Below, piece by piece: positions 24,565 through 33,189 of a stretch of 58,461 nucleotides of DNA. The notes beneath the pieces were generated by a model that did no database searches, was not told the DNA's origin, and worked only from the letters and a program-made list of their open reading frames with translations. Position 1 is the first letter of the stretch. Each line of letters begins with the position of its first letter. The stretch comes from Bacteriovoracaceae bacterium UBA4096 (GTDB lineage Bacteria; Bdellovibrionota; Bacteriovoracia; Bacteriovoracales; Bacteriovoracaceae): the NCBI GenBank assembly GCA_002381945.1, contig DFXY01000017.1, positions 1 to 58,461 of the forward strand. The letters are read 5' to 3'. Made by a program: the position numbers and the translations under genes.

Positions 24565-24641
24565 ATGTTAACTCGATATTATTACTTTTCGGTAATTCAT
24601 CGAGTAAAGCTTAATAAATCTTAAGTTGAGAGCTTAAGTAC

Positions 24642-25145
24642 CTACAATTCCATCATCATTTCGTAACCGTTTAATAATGGGATGTGACTAATGAAAGTGA
24701 TTTTCATGCGACCCCAACCAACTGATGGCAGATCAGGATGATAGACTAATTCAATTTTGGCCTTGCCATTTTTTGGTAATACCAGCACTTCATAAGCATC
24801 ATGCTTATCACCTAGAACGGTCCTTCTGATGAATTTGATATGCCCATCAGGAATAGTCATAGATCCATGACTCTCTAGTTCCAGATAACCTCGTTCGTCT
24901 TTGAACTGAACCGGCAAATCAATCATTCTTTCACCTTTCAGGAATTCAGATGATATCGGTGCCCACGCCTTCTTGATGATTTCATAACCCATTTTTACAC
25001 GAAACAGATTCGGGTCAGAAAGAACTTCGGTAAAGGCCGTGCCACCTTTGTGAAGTTTGCCTTCAAGTATTTTGTATTGGGCCTTGGATTTCGCCATTGC
25101 AATGCTCGCTGTAAAGAGTAGACAAAAAAAGAGAAGGGCCTTCAT
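24642..25145 (-). CDS. Exported protein, 167 residues, partner of the HELGH protease gene
   Basis: The protein has a signal peptide (MKALLFFCLLFTASIAMA) and a basic, beta-rich mature region without Cys that ends LLNGYEMMMEL. No family recognised. A longer frame extends 69 bases upstream inside the protease gene. I chose the ATG at 25145 because the signal peptide begins there and because it forms an ATGA overlap with the stop of the upstream protease gene, a sign of translational coupling. It may be a partner, inhibitor or substrate of the protease, but this is context only. Confidence 0.6.
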   Translation of the reverse strand: MKALLFFCLLFTASIAMAKSKAQYKILEGKLHKGGTAFTEVLSDPNLFRVKMGYEIIKKAWAPISSEFLKGERMIDLPVQFKDERGYLELESHGSMTIPDGHIKFIRRTVLGDKHDAYEVLVLPKNGKAKIELVYHPDLPSVGWGRMKITFISHIPLLNGYEMMMEL

Positions 25146-25978
25146 TGATGATACCAACAGGCAGGTCTGGAACCAACCTGGTTTTTTAGACAAGGAAAAC
25201 TTTTTTCGGAGCATAAGCTTCCCTGAAAAAGAGTATCAATGCGACATTGTTTTTCAGGATAAGAATCAAACATCGTCACTCTAACCTGATCCTGAGAGGG
25301 AGTATCAATTTCAAGACTCTCCGGATACTGCCCTAAGTGAATTAGGACATTTTTAAAAGCATTAATCGCCTTACTACTATTTAAACAAATTAAAAAATCT
25401 AGTTCATCTGCATAAGAGGTGCGGCATAAAGTAAAAGAGACTTCTGGTATGTCTTTCGGGATGGTGAGCTTTTTTATCTTATGCTGGAGAGTGAAGTAAC
25501 GTTTAAGACAAATCCCCGTAGCAAAATAATCGGACTGCCCTTCGGCCGACGACCAGAGAAATTCTTTGATTTTGATTCTGGGTTCACCACCTAGTACGTG
25601 GCCTAATTCATGACAAGCAATCAGCGCCTGACCCTCATCATTCATACCCGGAATTCTCGCCAGGCCTCCCCAGAAATTTAATGAGTAATGTGTGGAATTC
25701 TCTTGATGGGCCCAGGCCGTGAAAAAAGGTTTTTCCCAATCAGTTTTGATTTCAAGAGTGCGGCCGACTTTTTGGAGATCACTAAAATGAAGAGCGTATA
25801 CAAGGGAAGGAATATTCTGGAAGCTTTCTTTGGTCACAGTTGACGTGGTGGGATCGGTTACAAGAATCTGATAACGGAAATGTTCCGGATTATTTCTCTG
25901 GGCAAAGGCCCCATTCATAAAAAAAGTGATGACGATCATCAAAATGGCCATAGAAGTCAAGCCTAACAGAGATTTCAA
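25142..25978 (-). CDS. Exported zinc metalloprotease-like protein (HELGH motif)
   Basis: The 278-residue protein has an N-terminal signal (about 1-26, GAFA|Q). The mature part contains ALIACHELGHVLGG with HExxH at 123-127 and, after a short gap, SSAEGQSDYFA with Glu146 and Asp150 as candidate third ligand, so it looks like a gluzincin. The C-terminal half has six Cys, several of them near the end (EKQCRIDT, GSLCSEK, FPCLKN, PACWYHQ), likely disulfide-bonded. The frame opens with TTG; an internal ATG at residue 10 also leaves a usable signal peptide. The substrate is unknown. It leads a two-gene operon with ATGA coupling. Confidence 0.7.
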   Translation of the reverse strand: MKSLLGLTSMAILMIVITFFMNGAFAQRNNPEHFRYQILVTDPTTSTVTKESFQNIPSLVYALHFSDLQKVGRTLEIKTDWEKPFFTAWAHQENSTHYSLNFWGGLARIPGMNDEGQALIACHELGHVLGGEPRIKIKEFLWSSAEGQSDYFATGICLKRYFTLQHKIKKLTIPKDIPEVSFTLCRTSYADELDFLICLNSSKAINAFKNVLIHLGQYPESLEIDTPSQDQVRVTMFDSYPEKQCRIDTLFQGSLCSEKSFPCLKNQVGSRPACWYHQ

Positions 25979-26157
25979 GACGATAGAAGTCAGTCTGAAG
26001 ATTCAACAGGGTCATCGCTGCAAACTTTTTTGGTCAGCAGAATTTACCTCTTTTCCTTAAAAAGAATGAGGCTAAAATGATAAATAAGACTTTAGTTTCA
26101 AATGGTTAACTCCATTAAAACTGCGTCCCATTCTGCGAAATTGCCAAACAATGAGTA

Positions 26158-26163
26158 TATAAT
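26158..26163 (+). promoter_or_regulatory. Consensus -10 box for near-leaderless start of the PilZ gene
   Basis: TATAAT is followed by eight bases (caacccct) and the ATG at 26172, predicting a leader of about two bases. No Shine-Dalgarno sequence fits. No consensus -35 is seen at the usual distance. Confidence 0.5.
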
Positions 26164-26171
26164 CAACCCCT

Positions 26172-26780
26172 ATGACGTTAGAAAAAGACGTAAAGACTGT
26201 TCAAGAACTTATATCCCAAATCACTCAGGCCGCCCTAAGCCAGACTTCTGCTTATGTATGGAAAAGAAATGAAGAAGGTGTTGCCATCATCAACGAGAAA
26301 GTCACTATCTTAAAGGTGAATGACCGCCAGGAATTAAAAATTGAGTTCTCTCAAAATGTTGTAATCCCCATTGGTGAGGATGTGCTTTTCGCCCTGGAAG
26401 GAGGCACACTGGTTTTTAAATCAAAGGTCCTAAGCTGTAACGGACAAACTGCCTATTTAAGTATTCCATCGATGGCCAAAGGAATTGAACGAAGAAGAAG
26501 TCCCAGGGTTTCTTATAAATTTGAAGATCGAATTGATTTTGAAATCCAGATCAAATCGAGCACAACCACTGCCTTCCTGCTTGATTTATCCCAACATGGG
26601 ATGTGCCTGTCTTTATCAGATGAAACCGTAAAAAATCTTAGACTTGAGCAAAAGATTAAAATCCTGCGTGCGAGCAAGGGGATTGAGCATACTGAGTGTG
26701 TTGTAAAATCCGTCAGAGTCTTTAAAGGGGCCACGATGGGTAGATCAGTTCTGTATGCTGTTGGGCTGGAATTTGCTTAG
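26172..26780 (+). CDS. PilZ-domain c-di-GMP-binding protein
   Basis: The 202-residue protein has an N-terminal beta domain (about 1-100) like the YcgR N-terminal region and a C-terminal PilZ domain. The PilZ signature is intact: basic RRRSPR at 107-112 and, after one strand, DLSQHG at 138-143 matching D/NxSxxG. It should bind cyclic di-GMP and pass the signal to motility, adhesion or enzyme partners. It is monocistronic, and its 3' end overlaps the convergent lysA gene by four bases. It appears to be expressed from a near-leaderless message. Confidence 0.9.
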   Translation: MTLEKDVKTVQELISQITQAALSQTSAYVWKRNEEGVAIINEKVTILKVNDRQELKIEFSQNVVIPIGEDVLFALEGGTLVFKSKVLSCNGQTAYLSIPSMAKGIERRRSPRVSYKFEDRIDFEIQIKSSTTTAFLLDLSQHGMCLSLSDETVKNLRLEQKIKILRASKGIEHTECVVKSVRVFKGATMGRSVLYAVGLEFA

Positions 26781-27970
26781 ACCATCCACTCCAGATTGGT
26801 TTTTGGCATTCTCGGTACCATAAGTTCATTTTGATAAACAATGGCCTCACCTACCAGATCATGGCACAGAAAATAAGGCATACTCTCCGAGAAGCCGTAA
26901 GCACCGGTGCGTTTGAATTCTAACCAGTCTCCAACCTTTAAGCTCATAGGGAGTTCGAATTCACCCAGAGTGTCCAAAGCAGTACAAAGTGGGCCGTGAA
27001 CGGCGTAGGATGTGAGTTCAGAGTCTTCAAGCATGAAGGCTTCACATGGAAATGACTCTCCTACCAGAGCAGGACGGGCCATGTGGTTAATTCCACCTTC
27101 AGTCACCACGATATTTTTTCCCCTCACTGTTTTGATATCAACAATCCGAGTGAAATAAGAGCCAAACTTACCAATAGAAAAGCGACCCAATTCAAGCCAG
27201 ATCTTATCGAGCTCATATTTTGTTTTAAGCTTGATGAGAAGGTCTTGGACTTCCGAGAAATTCAGCTCCCGATCATCTTTGTAAGACAGGCCAAGGCCTC
27301 CTCCTAAATCCAGAACCTCTAACGGAAAACCCATCTCTAAAGAAAGTTTCTGACATTCCAAGATGGTATGATCCCAAACCTTTTCCAGCTGTTCGATATC
27401 GAGGATATTTCCCCATTGAAAACAATGAAGACCTTGCACCTTGAGGTTTTTATAGTTCTTAAGATCGATTTCTTTCCAGTCCTCAGTTCCCAATCCGAAA
27501 GGGGTAATACTTGAGCCACCCAGAACACTTTTTAAGTCATCATCCCACTCAAGCTGCACTCGCAGTAGTATCTCCTGAGTCCGGCCAAGCTTGCCTGCTA
27601 TTTCATTTAAATCTTTTAACTGATTGATACTTTCAATCACGATGGCCTGAACTTCGGCCTGCATGAGACCGGCCAGATAACTTTTGGATTTGGCAGGTCC
27701 TGTTGCAATCAAGTCCTTGGGCCCATATCCGGCCGTTCGTGCTTGCTTAAGTTCACCTAAGCTCGCTACATCTGCACCAAAGCCATTTTTATTTAAGATG
27801 CGAAGGACCTCCGTCAGAGGATTGGCCTTAGTCGCATACCAGACTTTAATGTCCGGATGGAGTGTGCCTTTAATGTTTTTTATATGAACTTCAAACTGAT
27901 CAAGGTCATAGAAATAAAATGACGATTGAAATCGGTTTATCACTTCTTTGATATGATCAGCTCGGTTCAT
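26777..27970 (-). CDS. lysA: PLP-dependent decarboxylase, probable diaminopimelate decarboxylase
   Basis: The 397-residue fold-III PLP enzyme has VWYATKANP (PLP lysine near residue 48), LDLGGGLG (phosphate loop) and the C-terminal motif HGPLCTALD. As last gene of the lysC-dapB-dapA-dapD operon it should convert meso-diaminopimelate to lysine. One oddity: canonical diaminopimelate decarboxylases carry Glu after the active-site Cys (CESxD), and here it is Thr (CTALD), as in BtrK-like decarboxylases. Context favours lysA, but substrate specificity is not certain. It starts four bases after dapD with GAGG inside the dapD end. Confidence 0.78.
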   Translation of the reverse strand: MNRADHIKEVINRFQSSFYFYDLDQFEVHIKNIKGTLHPDIKVWYATKANPLTEVLRILNKNGFGADVASLGELKQARTAGYGPKDLIATGPAKSKSYLAGLMQAEVQAIVIESINQLKDLNEIAGKLGRTQEILLRVQLEWDDDLKSVLGGSSITPFGLGTEDWKEIDLKNYKNLKVQGLHCFQWGNILDIEQLEKVWDHTILECQKLSLEMGFPLEVLDLGGGLGLSYKDDRELNFSEVQDLLIKLKTKYELDKIWLELGRFSIGKFGSYFTRIVDIKTVRGKNIVVTEGGINHMARPALVGESFPCEAFMLEDSELTSYAVHGPLCTALDTLGEFELPMSLKVGDWLEFKRTGAYGFSESMPYFLCHDLVGEAIVYQNELMVPRMPKTNLEWMV

Positions 27971-27974
27971 TGTT

Positions 27975-28718
27975 TTACCTCAAAAGAGTTTCAAGTTCTA
28001 AGGCCGCAGACGTTTTGGCGTCCTTGTATTTAATGATCATGGCGCATCTGAGTTGCAGCCCCATTTTACTTGCCCACTCGAGATTCTGAGAAACCGGACG
28101 TGAACCAGTCACGACCACGGCGTAGGGAGGAATCGGCTCACCGGCATCCAGCATGCGTTCATTAACACAGTCATAAACAGGAATACCCTTAGAGAGAATC
28201 GTTCCAGGTGCAATCACGGCCCCTTCTGAAACCTGAACACCTTCTACGATAACAGCACCGGCACCGATAAAAGCGTTATCTTCAATCACCACGGGAGTTT
28301 GTCCCACAGGTTCAAGAACTCCACCAATTTGCACACCCGCAGAGAGGTGAACGTTTTTACCAATCTGCGCGCATGAGCCGACTAAAGCATGAGAATCCAC
28401 CATGGTGCCTGAATCCACATAAGCACCAACATTGATATAGGCAGGAGGCATGATGATTACACCAGAGGCGACATAAGCCCCACGACGTACACTGGAGCCA
28501 CCCGGTACCAAACGAACCTTATCTTCAACCTTAAATTCACGAGCAGGAAGGTTGTGTTTATCGACAAAGCCACCTGCAAATTCTTTAAGTTCGCCGGCCT
28601 TGAAGGCGGCAAGAATCGCTTCTTTAACTTCTTTTTGGGCCACCCATTTGCCGTCCACTTTTTGAGCGGAACGAACGAGACCTTTTTCTAATAAATCGAG
28701 TGTTTCTTGCCAGTTCAT
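27975..28718 (-). CDS. dapD: Tetrahydrodipicolinate N-succinyltransferase
   Basis: The 247-residue protein contains a left-handed beta-helix of hexapeptide repeats (about 80-200) with the DapD-specific segments VRLVPGGSSVRRGAYV, GVIIMPPAYINVGAYVD, and GSCAQIGKNVHLSAGVQIGG. It transfers succinyl from succinyl-CoA to tetrahydrodipicolinate, so this organism uses the succinylase branch to diaminopimelate. It is slightly shorter than E. coli DapD (274). The start overlaps the dapA stop by one base (TAATG) and GGAG precedes it. DapC, DapE and DapF are not in the window. Confidence 0.95.
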   Translation of the reverse strand: MNWQETLDLLEKGLVRSAQKVDGKWVAQKEVKEAILAAFKAGELKEFAGGFVDKHNLPAREFKVEDKVRLVPGGSSVRRGAYVASGVIIMPPAYINVGAYVDSGTMVDSHALVGSCAQIGKNVHLSAGVQIGGVLEPVGQTPVVIEDNAFIGAGAVIVEGVQVSEGAVIAPGTILSKGIPVYDCVNERMLDAGEPIPPYAVVVTGSRPVSQNLEWASKMGLQLRCAMIIKYKDAKTSAALELETLLR

Positions 28719-29599
28719 TACATCATCTCCTTATACCATCGTTTAACCGCTGCATCTGCCGTAAGCACAGGTTCTGCGGATGCCATGTCCTCATGGGAAA
28801 GAGGGGCCATCATATGAGAAGATTTGATCACACCTTGCTCATGCATGAGACGCTTCACCGGAACCGGGTTAGAGGCCACAAATAAGCTATTGGCAGCAGT
28901 CGTCCAAAGCTCCTTAGCATCAAAGGTTTTCTTTAAGCATTGTTCAACATATAGATGTGTTTCTTTAGGCCAGGCGTTTGAGGCAACTGAGATAAGGCCC
29001 GCCGAACCAGCTTGAGCAAATTCCGGCATCAATGCATCATCCCCACAGAAAACCTGCTTACCGCCAGCGGCCTTAAGGTATTCTTTGAATTTTTCAACTG
29101 AGCCCGAAGCTTCTTTAATTGCCCAGAAGTTTTTGTGAGTGTTTAAACGTGAAACAGCTTCAGTTGACATCGCAATCGCGGTTCTGCCTGGAACATTATA
29201 AAGCATGCAAGGGCGAGAGGAAGTATCCATCAGTTCCTTGAACCACTGGTACTGGCCTATGGGCCCTGGTTTTGCATAATGAGGGGTGACTAGAAGATAA
29301 GCGTGAACTTTCAAAGTCTCCAAGTACTGGATCCATTCTTTTTGCTCATCCAGAAGATTTCCACCAACCCCCACCATAATGGGTGACTTTGGATTCATCT
29401 TTACGACGTGTTCAATGATTTGTTTGCGTGTTGTGAGATTTAAGTTGAGTGCTTCCCCGGTAGAGCCCAGAATTAACAGACCGTTGCCGGCAGCATCCTG
29501 ATCTTGAACAACCTGAGTTAGACTCTCAAGATCTAAGGATCCATTAGAGAGTAGGGGAGTGACCACAGCGGTCCACAGAGAATAACTAGTTAAGTTCAT
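28718..29599 (-). CDS. dapA: 4-hydroxy-tetrahydrodipicolinate synthase
   Basis: The 293-residue TIM-barrel aldolase has the DapA motifs LILGSTGEALNL (pyruvate/ASA binding), CMLYNVPGRTAIA (Tyr of the proton relay) and FWAIKEASGS, with the Schiff-base Lys. It condenses pyruvate with aspartate semialdehyde. The frame is open for another 57 codons upstream inside dapB, but the true start is the ATG at 29599: AAGGAAGTGCT lies before it and the family N terminus (SLWTAVVTPL) follows directly. Confidence 0.95.
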   Translation of the reverse strand: MNLTSYSLWTAVVTPLLSNGSLDLESLTQVVQDQDAAGNGLLILGSTGEALNLNLTTRKQIIEHVVKMNPKSPIMVGVGGNLLDEQKEWIQYLETLKVHAYLLVTPHYAKPGPIGQYQWFKELMDTSSRPCMLYNVPGRTAIAMSTEAVSRLNTHKNFWAIKEASGSVEKFKEYLKAAGGKQVFCGDDALMPEFAQAGSAGLISVASNAWPKETHLYVEQCLKKTFDAKELWTTAANSLFVASNPVPVKRLMHEQGVIKSSHMMAPLSHEDMASAEPVLTADAAVKRWYKEMM

Positions 29600-29609
29600 A
29601 GCACTTCCT

Positions 29610-30275
29610 TTAAAGGGATAGATGGTTTTCCACGACTTTTTGAAAAGCAAAAAGTCCCGGTTCCATCTTGTTCTTAGTGATATAGTTTGCGGCCCAGAGG
29701 GCGCCTTCAGCGAAGAGGGTGCGGTTTTTGGCCTCATGAACCAGGCGCAGGATCTCCCCATTGGTCTCAAGAGTTAAAGTATGAAGTCCTACCACGTCTC
29801 CCGTGCGTTCAGAAGTGATGTCACAGGGTTCATCTAGCCATTCTTTCATGGAGAGGGCCGTGCCTGAAGGAGCGTCTAGTTTCTTGGTGTGATGAACTTC
29901 ATGAATGGAGAGAGTTTTATCTTTAAAGAGATGATCAACCTGATGAAGCCTTTCAATTAATTGTTTTAAGACAACTACCCCAAGAGAAAAATTAGTGGCA
30001 TGAATCCACGAAAGTTTTTTCTCCTGGAGAGTTTTGTCAAATTGAGAAGGCCAGCTAAAACCAGTGGAACCAGTAACGACCGGCTTCTTGGTTTCAAGAA
30101 GTACCGGAATCAAGGCATGGAACGCCTCTCCTGGGAGGAAAGAGACGATCACGTCATGCCTCATTAGTTTTTCATAAGTCGGAAGATTTTTAGAATCAAA
30201 GACTTCAACTTCACCCGAGGCGAGCTCAAGGACTTTAGAACCAGTTTTTCCTTTCCCGAGTAAAGCGATTTTCAT
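29610..30275 (-). CDS. dapB: 4-hydroxy-tetrahydrodipicolinate reductase, short form
   Basis: The 221-residue protein has a dinucleotide-binding N terminus (MKIALLGKGKTGSKVLE), VVTGSTGF in the nucleotide-binding domain, and the DapB signature HEVHHTKKLDAPSGTA that binds the dicarboxylate. It is about 50 residues shorter than E. coli DapB (273) because the stretch after the first strand is compressed, as in the short DapB proteins of some other phyla. It reduces the DapA product with NAD(P)H. Its start overlaps the lysC stop (ATGA) and dapA follows 10 bases later. Confidence 0.92.
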   Translation of the reverse strand: MKIALLGKGKTGSKVLELASGEVEVFDSKNLPTYEKLMRHDVIVSFLPGEAFHALIPVLLETKKPVVTGSTGFSWPSQFDKTLQEKKLSWIHATNFSLGVVVLKQLIERLHQVDHLFKDKTLSIHEVHHTKKLDAPSGTALSMKEWLDEPCDITSERTGDVVGLHTLTLETNGEILRLVHEAKNRTLFAEGALWAANYITKNKMEPGLFAFQKVVENHLSL

Positions 30276-31624
30276 ACTTCCTCGATCAGCGCGCGGTGAA
30301 GATTTTGGATCACCACTTTTGAATCATCCTCCCGAACCAGGAAGTTGAAGTTGTATTGTGAAGCTCCAAGACTCATCATGCGGATATTTACGTCATCAAT
30401 GGTGTTGAAGATGATCTTGGCGAGCCGGGATTTTTGAGTCAGCTCATTTCCAATAAGTGAAATCAAGGAATAGCCGGCCTCGATATGAATGTTGCCGACT
30501 TTCTCTAAGTCCCGGATAAATTTCTCGTTCTCTAAAGTGGCGTTTTCAACAGTAACAGCAACAGAAATTTCAGAAGTGGTGACACAATCAACTGAGACAC
30601 GGTGGCGGCCAAAAACTTCGAACAATTCACTCATAAAACCATAAGCATTATACATGGTAGGCGTGGTGATGGTCAGGAGTGCCTGTGAGCCACGCTTAGT
30701 GATGGCCCGAACAGCTGGACGAAGATCAACCGAAGTTCTGATCCATGTTCCTGGAAGATCTTTTTCAAAGCTAGATCCAACAAAAACCGGAATAGATTTT
30801 CTTACCGCTGGTGCAATTGTTGCTGGATGGAGAATTTTTGCTCCATACTGGGCCATCTCGCCGGCCTCTGAATAAGATAATTCTGGAATGATTCGGGCCT
30901 TCGGACAAAGTCTTGGGTCAGTGGTGGCCACACCGGCCACATCAGTCCAGATCTCTAATGTATTGGCGGAAATCCCTTCAGCAAATAAGGCCGCCGAATA
31001 ATCGGAACCGCCTCGACCTAGGATCGTTGTATTATTTTGAAGATCAGAACCTATGAAACCTTGTGTGACATAGAGATGATCACCGGATAAATCGAGACGT
31101 TTGGCCGCTTCCTGACTGATAACATCGATTAAGGGGGTCGCTTTACCAAAGTTGGAATCAGTTTTAATGACTGTTCTGGCGTCCAAAAGAGTTACTTTTT
31201 TTGATGGCAAGGCCTGGGCCAGGACGTCTCTGAAAATAAGGGAAGACATTCTTTCACCTAATGAAAGGATGTGGTCATAGGCCCGCGGAGTGAGCTCTTT
31301 TAAGAGCGAGAGGTTTTGAACCAGCAGTTCGAGCTCTGTAAAATAGCTCTCAAGTTGAGTCAAAGTTTGAGAATCATTACCGGTTTGTTTTAACAGCCCG
31401 AGATGTCTTTCTTTAATTGCAAAAACGAGTTTTCCGCACTCTTCCATGTTTCCAGTTGAAGCGGACTTGGCCGTTTCAATGAGTTTATCTGTAGTACCTG
31501 AAGTGGCCGATACCACGACGACACTCGAGCCGCGCTCCATACTGATAGCAGCACTTCTTTGCATAGAGGCCAGATCCCCCATAGAGGTTCCACCAAACTT
31601 TGATACAACGATTGAACGACTCAT
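30272..31624 (-). CDS. lysC: Aspartate kinase with C-terminal ACT domains
   Basis: The 450-residue protein begins VSKFGGTSMGD, the aspartokinase nucleotide motif, and contains LGRGGSDYSAALFAEG and LEIWTDVAGVATTDPR in the kinase domain. Residues from about 310 form two ACT domains (LLTITTPTMYNAYGFMSELF, YSLISLIGNEL) that usually bind lysine as feedback inhibitor. It is monofunctional, with no homoserine dehydrogenase. It is the first gene of the lysine operon. GGAG stands six bases before the ATG, and the leader holds a lysine riboswitch, so control is likely at both enzyme and RNA level. Confidence 0.95.
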   Translation of the reverse strand: MSRSIVVSKFGGTSMGDLASMQRSAAISMERGSSVVVVSATSGTTDKLIETAKSASTGNMEECGKLVFAIKERHLGLLKQTGNDSQTLTQLESYFTELELLVQNLSLLKELTPRAYDHILSLGERMSSLIFRDVLAQALPSKKVTLLDARTVIKTDSNFGKATPLIDVISQEAAKRLDLSGDHLYVTQGFIGSDLQNNTTILGRGGSDYSAALFAEGISANTLEIWTDVAGVATTDPRLCPKARIIPELSYSEAGEMAQYGAKILHPATIAPAVRKSIPVFVGSSFEKDLPGTWIRTSVDLRPAVRAITKRGSQALLTITTPTMYNAYGFMSELFEVFGRHRVSVDCVTTSEISVAVTVENATLENEKFIRDLEKVGNIHIEAGYSLISLIGNELTQKSRLAKIIFNTIDDVNIRMMSLGASQYNFNFLVREDDSKVVIQNLHRALIEEV

Positions 31625-31714
31625 CTTCTTCTCCAGTAGAAAAAGTTTTAATCAGCATATATATAAGCGGGGAGAGTAAGGATAGGTTAAGAATATGGTT
31701 ATCTTAGTACCTTC

Positions 31715-31887
31715 CCTAAAGCTCACCACAGATAATTTTCCGTGACAGTCTTGGGGATTCAACCCCAACAACCAATGATTCATTCCTTAAGATTCCTGAA
31801 TCATTTCGGCGACCATTCCCTCAGCAGCTGTTTTAACGGATCTTAATTCCTTCCAGACTACTTACCTAATTGTCGCGCCTCTCTAGG
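31715..31887 (-). promoter_or_regulatory. Lysine riboswitch (L box) in the lysC leader
   Basis: Read on the minus strand, the leader carries the conserved lysine-riboswitch blocks in order: AGAGGCGCGA (31882-31873), GGTCGCCGAAA (31814-31804), a GTTGGGGTTGAATCCCC helix, and ACTGTCACGGA (31749-31739), then GGTGAGC. The closing P1 helix is visible as CCTAGAG (31887-31881) pairing with CTTTAGG (31721-31715). Lysine binding would shut off lysC-dapB-dapA-dapD-lysA. I see no strong terminator before the ATG. A TCTCC (within 31671-31676) could mask the GGAGA of the ribosome site, so control may be translational, but that pairing is weak. Confidence 0.92.
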
Positions 31888-31897
31888 CAACACAAAG

Positions 31898-31926
31898 ATC
31901 ATAGTAAATTAAAATTGAAATTCCAA
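31898..31926 (-). promoter_or_regulatory. Promoter of the lysine operon
   Basis: On the minus strand TTGGAA (31926-31921), a 17-base spacer and TATGAT (31903-31898) form a good sigma-70-type promoter. The predicted start near 31891 lies four bases before the first P1 base of the lysine riboswitch, which supports both calls. Confidence 0.65.
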
Positions 31927-31995
31927 GTTTACTTTTAAAAATTTTTCAAGCTATCTTCAATGAAGGTCTAGGTTACATATAACGGAGAGTTAGAC

Positions 31996-33096
31996 ATGAA
32001 AAAAGTTGGATTTATTGGATGGCGTGGAATGGTTGGTTCTGTTTTGATGGAACGAATGAGTGCAGAAAACGACTTCGCCCAAATGGAATCCTATTTCTTC
32101 TCAACCTCACAATCCGGCGAAGCGGCCCCTAAATTCAAAAATGCTCATGATAAGCTTTTAAGCGCAATGGACTCTAAAGAGCTCTCAAAGATGGACATCT
32201 TAGTCTCTTGTCAGGGCGGCGATTACACCACTGAAATGTTTCCGCTTTTAAGAAAAGATGGCTGGAACGGAATCTGGATTGATGCTGCCAGTACACTTCG
32301 TATGAAGGATGATTCAGTCATTGTGTTGGATCCAGTTAACCGGGATCTGATTCAGAATTCCATTCATCAAGGTGTGAAAAATTTTGTGGGCGGAAATTGC
32401 ACCGTCTCTTTGTTGTTGATCGCTCTGCACGGTCTCTTTAAAGAAAACATGGTGGAATGGATCAGCTCCATGACTTATCAAGCGGCTTCAGGTGCCGGTG
32501 CAAAAAACATGGTGGAACTTCTTGATCAAATGAAATCAGTCGGCACGGCCTTTGCCGCACATCCCGCGGCGAGTGCACTCGATTTAGAAAAACAAATGAC
32601 CTCATTAATGAATGGTCAGGAGTTTCCAAAAACTAACTTTGGCCATGCCCTGGCCCTTAACGTTCTGCCTTGGATTGATTCTGAAATGCCTTCTGGTCAG
32701 AGTAAAGAAGAATGGAAAGCTCAGGTTGAAGCAAATAAAATTCTCCAAACCCAAAAGATTATTCCAATCGATGGTACCTGTGTACGAGTTGGGGCCCTTC
32801 GTTGTCATTCACAGGCACTTACCATTAAGCTAAAAAAATCCGCCCATCTGTCCACCGTAGAAGAAATCATCGCTCACGCTAATCCATGGGTAAAACTCGT
32901 GGCAAATAATAAACCTGAGACTCTTAAAGAACTAACTCCTGCGGCCGTTTCAGGCAAGTTACATATTCCTATTGGCCGTCTTCGTCCCATGACCTTGGGA
33001 GATGAGTATTTCAACGCTTTTACCGTTGGGGACCAACTGCTTTGGGGAGCGGCCGAGCCGCTTCGTTGTGTCTTAAAACAAGTCTTAGAGTCATAA
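31996..33096 (+). CDS. asd: Aspartate-semialdehyde dehydrogenase
   Basis: The 366-residue protein starts KKVGFIGWRGMVGSVLM (NADP loop) and carries the catalytic Cys in FVGGNCTVSLLL (Cys135) and the His in RVGALRCHSQAL near residue 272. The long form with a GGNCTVS motif is the proteobacterial Asd type. It reduces aspartyl phosphate from LysC to the semialdehyde used by DapA and by the threonine/methionine branch. It is divergent from the lysine operon and outside its riboswitch, which fits its shared role in several pathways. GGAGAG precedes the ATG, and a hairpin terminator follows. Confidence 0.96.
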   Translation: MKKVGFIGWRGMVGSVLMERMSAENDFAQMESYFFSTSQSGEAAPKFKNAHDKLLSAMDSKELSKMDILVSCQGGDYTTEMFPLLRKDGWNGIWIDAASTLRMKDDSVIVLDPVNRDLIQNSIHQGVKNFVGGNCTVSLLLIALHGLFKENMVEWISSMTYQAASGAGAKNMVELLDQMKSVGTAFAAHPAASALDLEKQMTSLMNGQEFPKTNFGHALALNVLPWIDSEMPSGQSKEEWKAQVEANKILQTQKIIPIDGTCVRVGALRCHSQALTIKLKKSAHLSTVEEIIAHANPWVKLVANNKPETLKELTPAAVSGKLHIPIGRLRPMTLGDEYFNAFTVGDQLLWGAAEPLRCVLKQVLES

Positions 33097-33100
33097 TCGT

Positions 33101-33127
33101 AAAAGGGGAGTGATAAGCTCCCCTTTT
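33101..33127 (+). terminator. Terminator after asd
   Basis: AAAAGGGGAG and CTCCCCTTTT form a perfect 10-bp stem around TGATAAG, four bases after the asd stop, with the T-run inside the 3' arm. Confidence 0.75.
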
Positions 33128-33189
33128 AAGCTCAAGGCCTTGCTTGCGCGCTCTTTTTCCTTCATGCTTTAAATCAAGCTGGAGGTCCG

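Noticed and set aside
29600..29770. Longer DapA starting 57 codons upstream
   Set aside because: The extension lies inside dapB, has no ribosome site, and does not match the family N terminus; GGAAG before 29599 fixes the start.
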